A DNA stretch of 28,438 nucleotides from a virus, in the IMG/VR virus record IMGVR_UViG_3300048929_000150, positions 1 through 28,438 of that record; one strand, given 5' to 3'. Under the pieces are notes generated by a model. The model was given only the letters and a program-made list of their open reading frames with translations, did no database searches and was not told the DNA's origin. Positions 28,203-28,438 of this stretch are shown here, piece after piece; positions within the stretch are counted from its first letter, which is position 1, and each line of letters starts with the position of its first letter. A program made the position numbers and the translations under genes.

Positions 28203-28438
28203 ATGGCGCAGCTGGATGCTAATGAGGTGGCGGTGCGTATGTACCGAATTATTGGGGAACTAAGTAACCAGTTGCCGCACTTAGATGAGCCATTTGCGTC
28301 GGATAACAGCCTCGCTCAAGAGCTAACTGTTTTTCGGTCGCTGGTTTCCTTGATTGACGTGGAGATGCATACGTCACCTAATCACGATACGGGTCGTATT
28401 GATGGTTTTGTGAGGCATGGAAATTACTTCAAGGAACT
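28203..28438 (+). CDS. partial gene of unknown function, open at right edge
   Basis: A frame opens at ATG 28203, with GGGAG (28190-28194) 8 nt upstream, and continues without stop to the window end, giving 78 codons (MAQLDANEVAVRMYRIIGEL onward). I recognise no family; the visible part is mostly helical and acidic. The 91 nt before it are AT-richer than the late genes and hold a small palindrome ATGAGTCTCAT (28175-28185), possibly an operator. This may be the first gene beyond the phage late operon. Confidence 0.6.
   Translation, partial: MAQLDANEVAVRMYRIIGELSNQLPHLDEPFASDNSLAQELTVFRSLVSLIDVEMHTSPNHDTGRIDGFVRHGNYFKE

Noticed and set aside
1-28438. CRISPR arrays, insertion sequences, integrase or attachment site
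   Set aside because: No regularly spaced repeats, transposase or recombinase motifs and no clear att-like tRNA duplication were seen; the tRNAs are complete and lie inside the phage gene order.

Overview
The window is the late half of a tailed-phage genome (free phage or prophage) of the HK97/lambda-like siphovirus type. Nearly every gene is on the + strand, tightly packed with ATGA or TAATG stop/start overlaps. The host is probably an alphaproteobacterium of the Rhizobiales (Brucella/Ochrobactrum/Rhizobium-like). Reasons are the moderate-to-high GC, the 'ANDN' protein-tail style, a GTA-type tail chaperone, and an initiator tRNA with a rhizobial-like A29-U41 pair. The host call is inference. 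No integrase, repressor or attachment site is visible.

Layout. 1-2243: end of an early/middle block, with a small DUF3606-like protein, a VRR-NUC nuclease, a helical protein and a candidate HTH-type late regulator, separated by rho-independent terminators. 2244-2782: RNA block with an initiator tRNA, a structured terminator-like element and two long-arm serine tRNAs. 2802-5470: packaging, with an HNH endonuclease, a candidate promoter and cos region, and small and large terminase. 5467-9866: head, with a small membrane protein, portal, ClpP-like protease, major capsid protein with N-terminal scaffold domain, and two accessory proteins. 9869-12873: connectors, tail tube and tail chaperones, with a possible -1 frameshift. 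13137-23723: tape measure, tail tip, a GNAT acetyltransferase, a gpJ-like protein and fibre proteins including one with an F5/8-type C domain. 24183-26263: lysis, with holin, SAR endolysin, nested spanins and an XhlA-like membrane coiled-coil protein. 26289-28111: a beta-rich protein and a protein with a degenerate polysaccharide-deacetylase domain. An open reading frame runs off the right edge from 28203.

Three minus-strand genes interrupt this order and look like cargo (morons). They are a secreted protein with four cysteines exactly 12 residues apart (12870-13091), a secreted Rap1a/Tai-like immunity protein (23720-24064), and a zinc-ribbon protein (25650-25865). The first two overlap the stop of the + strand neighbour by exactly 4 nt. 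The third lies between two 11-bp direct repeats that each carry a start codon, as if it had been inserted at the spanin/next-gene junction. With the tRNAs, the GNAT enzyme and the deacetylase-like protein, these are the parts of the window least explained by the standard late-gene programme.
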